From contig DAHVAA010000103.1 in the NCBI GenBank assembly GCA_027314845.1, positions 1 to 6,012 of the forward strand: a stretch of DNA of 6,012 bases. Direction: 5' to 3'. The notes beneath the pieces were generated by a model. The model saw nothing but the letters and a program-made list of their open reading frames with translations. It searched no databases and was not told where the DNA came from. The translations under genes were made by a program, and so were the position numbers. Positions 4,726 to 6,012 of this stretch are shown here, one piece after another (the first letter of the stretch is position 1; each line of letters starts with the position of its first letter). The DNA comes from Thermoplasmata archaeon. GTDB taxonomy: Archaea; Thermoplasmatota; Thermoplasmata; UBA184.

Positions 4726-5498
4726 GTCCGGGCGAACGAGCCCTCCCCGCCGGCCGAGCGGATCGCTTTCAAGGCCGCCTCGGTCGACTTCTTGAGAGTC
4801 TCCTCCGCCTGCTTGTACTGCGAGGCTTGGACGCGGATCCGATATCGCGGCGCCCCCACGTACTGGACCTCCACCGAATCCGGGTCGACCTGTTCGGCCG
4901 CGAGCAACGCGGTGCGAACGTGGTCGACCCCGTCGGGACCGGGGTCCGACATCTCGAGGGTACCGAGGATGGTCACCTGGGGAGGATCGATGTTCTCGCG
5001 GGCGACCTTGAGGAACGCGGCCGACCAGCTCGCCTTCTCGTTCTCCTTCTGGAACCGTTTCGCATCCGCCGAAGCGACCTCGAACGCGCCGAAGAGCGAG
5101 CCGTACCGCTCGATCAGCACCGGTCCGAAGAGTTCGACCCCTTCGTCCGCCGAGAGCTTGAGCGCCTGAGCGACCTGTCCGACCAAGCGCATCGCCCGCA
5201 GTTCGTTCTTCCACGCCTGGACCTTTTCCCGACGCTGGTGGTCGTTGATCCGCTTCAGCGAGAGGTCGATCTGGTTCTTCGCCGGGTCGACCCGCAGCAC
5301 GCGCGCAACGATCTTCTGACCCTCTCGGATGTGGTCACGGATGTACTTGACCCACCCCGTGGCGACCTCGGAGAGGTGAATGAACGCCTCGCGCTTGTTG
5401 AACTCATCGAGCGTGACGAAGGCACCGAAGTTGCGGATCGAGGTGACGGTCCCAATGACGAGCTCGCCCTCCTCGGGCAGCTCCGCGCGCAGAGGCAT
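4722..5498 (-). CDS. Translation initiation factor 2 subunit alpha (aIF2-alpha)
   Basis: This is the alpha subunit of the heterotrimeric aIF2, which delivers initiator Met-tRNA to the small ribosomal subunit. The 258 residues show the three expected parts: an S1 RNA-binding domain at about 10-85 (GELVIGTVTSIRNFGAFV through NQIDLSLKRI), a helical middle domain at about 86-170, and an alpha/beta domain at about 172-258 that contacts the gamma subunit. HLSEVATGWVKYIRDHI (41-57) is the conserved archaeal form of the region that in eukaryotic eIF2-alpha carries regulatory Ser51; by eye that position is Ala46 here. ATG 5498 is chosen because the S1 domain begins directly after it and rps27e ends 20 bases upstream. 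GGGGGA (5516-5511) in that gap is a distant ribosome site, 12 bases from the ATG. The longer upstream frame overlaps rps27e and rpl44e and is not coding. Confidence 0.96.
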   Translation of the reverse strand: MPLRAELPEEGELVIGTVTSIRNFGAFVTLDEFNKREAFIHLSEVATGWVKYIRDHIREGQKIVARVLRVDPAKNQIDLSLKRINDHQRREKVQAWKNELRAMRLVGQVAQALKLSADEGVELFGPVLIERYGSLFGAFEVASADAKRFQKENEKASWSAAFLKVARENIDPPQVTILGTLEMSDPGPDGVDHVRTALLAAEQVDPDSVEVQYVGAPRYRIRVQASQYKQAEETLKKSTEAALKAIRSAGGEGSFART

Positions 5499-5518
5499 CC
5501 GGCGCTCGAATCCCCCGG

Positions 5519-5695
5519 CTAGGCCGACGCGGGGCGGACGAACTCGCCCCGCAGCTTCGCCTGGCCGCCGGTCGGTGTCGCGAGGGTCGCGCCGCAGACC
5601 GAGCAGTTGACGGTGGTCGAGGGCCGGCTGAAGACGGTCTGCTCGGTCGAGCAGTCCGGGCACTTCACCACCCAGAACGGAGAAGGTCCTCGCAT
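5519..5695 (-). CDS. 30S ribosomal protein S27e
   Basis: This 58-residue small-subunit protein has the typical S27e zinc ribbon: C12-x2-C15 (KCPDCSTEQTVFS) and C31-x2-C34 (VNCSVCGATLATPTGGQAKL), the last stretch being highly characteristic of the family. Length is normal for archaea. The start at ATG 5695 gives the usual short N-terminus (MRGPSPFWVVKC) and lies 11 bases after the rpl44e stop, with GAGGT placed 7 bases upstream. The open frame extends well upstream, but that part is a shadow of rpl44e. The L44e-S27e-aIF2-alpha-Nop10 order is a classic euryarchaeal gene string. Confidence 0.95.
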   Translation of the reverse strand: MRGPSPFWVVKCPDCSTEQTVFSRPSTTVNCSVCGATLATPTGGQAKLRGEFVRPASA

Positions 5696-5702
5696 AGTTC
5701 GA

Positions 5703-5709
5703 ACCTCTA
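5703..5709 (-). promoter_or_regulatory. Shine-Dalgarno overlapping the rpl44e stop codon
   Basis: On the minus strand the stop TAG (5709-5707) shares its G with GAGGT (5707-5703), 7 bases before the rps27e ATG at 5695. This decides the rps27e start and indicates translational coupling. It is the same design as at the nop10/HTH junction. Confidence 0.6.
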
Positions 5710-5991
5710 GTGGTGCTCCACCAGCTCGAGCTGGCTCGCGCGCCAGCTGGGCGGCTGCACCGTGTACTTGCACTTCTTGCAGCGGTACTTGAGGTAGACC
5801 CGGCGCACCGCTTTCGCCCGGCCCTCGGGCTTCGGGCGGGGAAAGCCACCGTAGCCGCGCGTGGCCCGGCGGAATCGCCGCTGGCCCCACTTCAGCTCCG
5901 AAGCGGGCCGCTTCTTGCCTTTCTCGACCTCGTGCTCCGTGTGCGTCTTGCACTTCGGGCAGTACGTCGAGACGACCTTTGGATAGTGCAT
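5707..5991 (-). CDS. 50S ribosomal protein L44e
   Basis: This 94-residue large-subunit protein is shared by archaea and eukaryotes (eukaryotic name eL42) and lies near the E-site, where it contacts the tRNA acceptor end. The zinc-binding cysteines are C11-x2-C14 (YCPKCKTHTEHEV) and C71-x2-C74 (YRCKKCKYTVQ). The basic central region, including RRATRGYGGFPRPKPEGRAKA (split around 41-61), is typical of the family. Length is normal. ATG 5991 gives the conserved N-terminus MHYPKVVSTYCPKC. Only 21 bases of upstream sequence remain in the window, with a CCG-type triplet run and no clear Shine-Dalgarno sequence, so whether this is the first gene of the operon cannot be seen. It is the most upstream visible gene of the minus-strand block. 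Confidence 0.96.
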   Translation of the reverse strand: MHYPKVVSTYCPKCKTHTEHEVEKGKKRPASELKWGQRRFRRATRGYGGFPRPKPEGRAKAVRRVYLKYRCKKCKYTVQPPSWRASQLELVEHH

Positions 5992-6012
5992 CGGCGGCGG
6001 CGGAGACTCGCC

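Noticed and set aside
3943..5169. Long + strand ORF of 408 residues
   Set aside because: It runs opposite trm56, the HTH gene, nop10 and aif2-alpha, all firmly identified. Its sequence is low-complexity Arg/Leu/Glu, typical of an antisense shadow.
5499..5849. N-terminal extension of aIF2-alpha
   Set aside because: This part overlaps rps27e and rpl44e and has no domain. The S1 domain starts immediately after ATG 5498.
5992..6012. CCG triplet run upstream of rpl44e as a repeat element
   Set aside because: It is only a few triplets at the window edge, too short to call a repeat. It may belong to an upstream gene.

Overview
The window is a gene-dense, GC-rich stretch of archaeal chromosome. The archaeal assignment rests on genes bacteria lack: ribosomal proteins L44e and S27e, translation initiation factor 2 alpha (aIF2-alpha), Nop10 and the tRNA methylase Trm56, plus a mevalonate-pathway kinase and an archaeal/fungal Ygr210-type GTPase. 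The cluster looks euryarchaeal in the broad sense. A high-GC Thermoplasmatota-like lineage is my guess, and I cannot prove it from this sequence.

Layout: two gene blocks run towards each other and meet at about 2508-2518. The left block (+ strand, 152-2508) holds a small regulator with two predicted ribbon-helix-helix (RHH) units, a short cysteine-rich (zinc-finger-like) ORF, a PduO-type cob(I)alamin adenosyltransferase, and a Ygr210/YchF-type GTPase. It is preceded by the only AT-rich island in the window (about 99-150). That island carries a TATA-like element and three TGTTAA repeats, which look like an archaeal promoter with regulator sites.

The right block (- strand, 5991 down to 2518) is one tightly packed operon: rpl44e, rps27e, aif2-alpha, nop10, a two-HTH ArsR-like regulator, trm56 and mevalonate kinase. 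Neighbouring genes are separated by at most 20 bases or overlap. Two junctions are ATGA overlaps, and two have Shine-Dalgarno sequences overlapping the upstream stop codon, so translational coupling is likely. The theme is translation (ribosome, initiator-tRNA delivery, RNA pseudouridylation, tRNA methylation), with isoprenoid synthesis attached at the 3' end.

Most of the window is conventional. The points worth a second look are in the left block: the tandem-RHH regulator with its repeat-bearing promoter, and the cysteine-rich ORF that runs 88 bases into a poorly started adenosyltransferase gene, which could be an overlapping gene, a frameshifted fusion or a sequence error. In the right block they are the unassigned two-HTH protein in a ribosomal operon and the awkward start of trm56. 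I saw no tRNA or rRNA gene, CRISPR array, insertion sequence or clear terminator.
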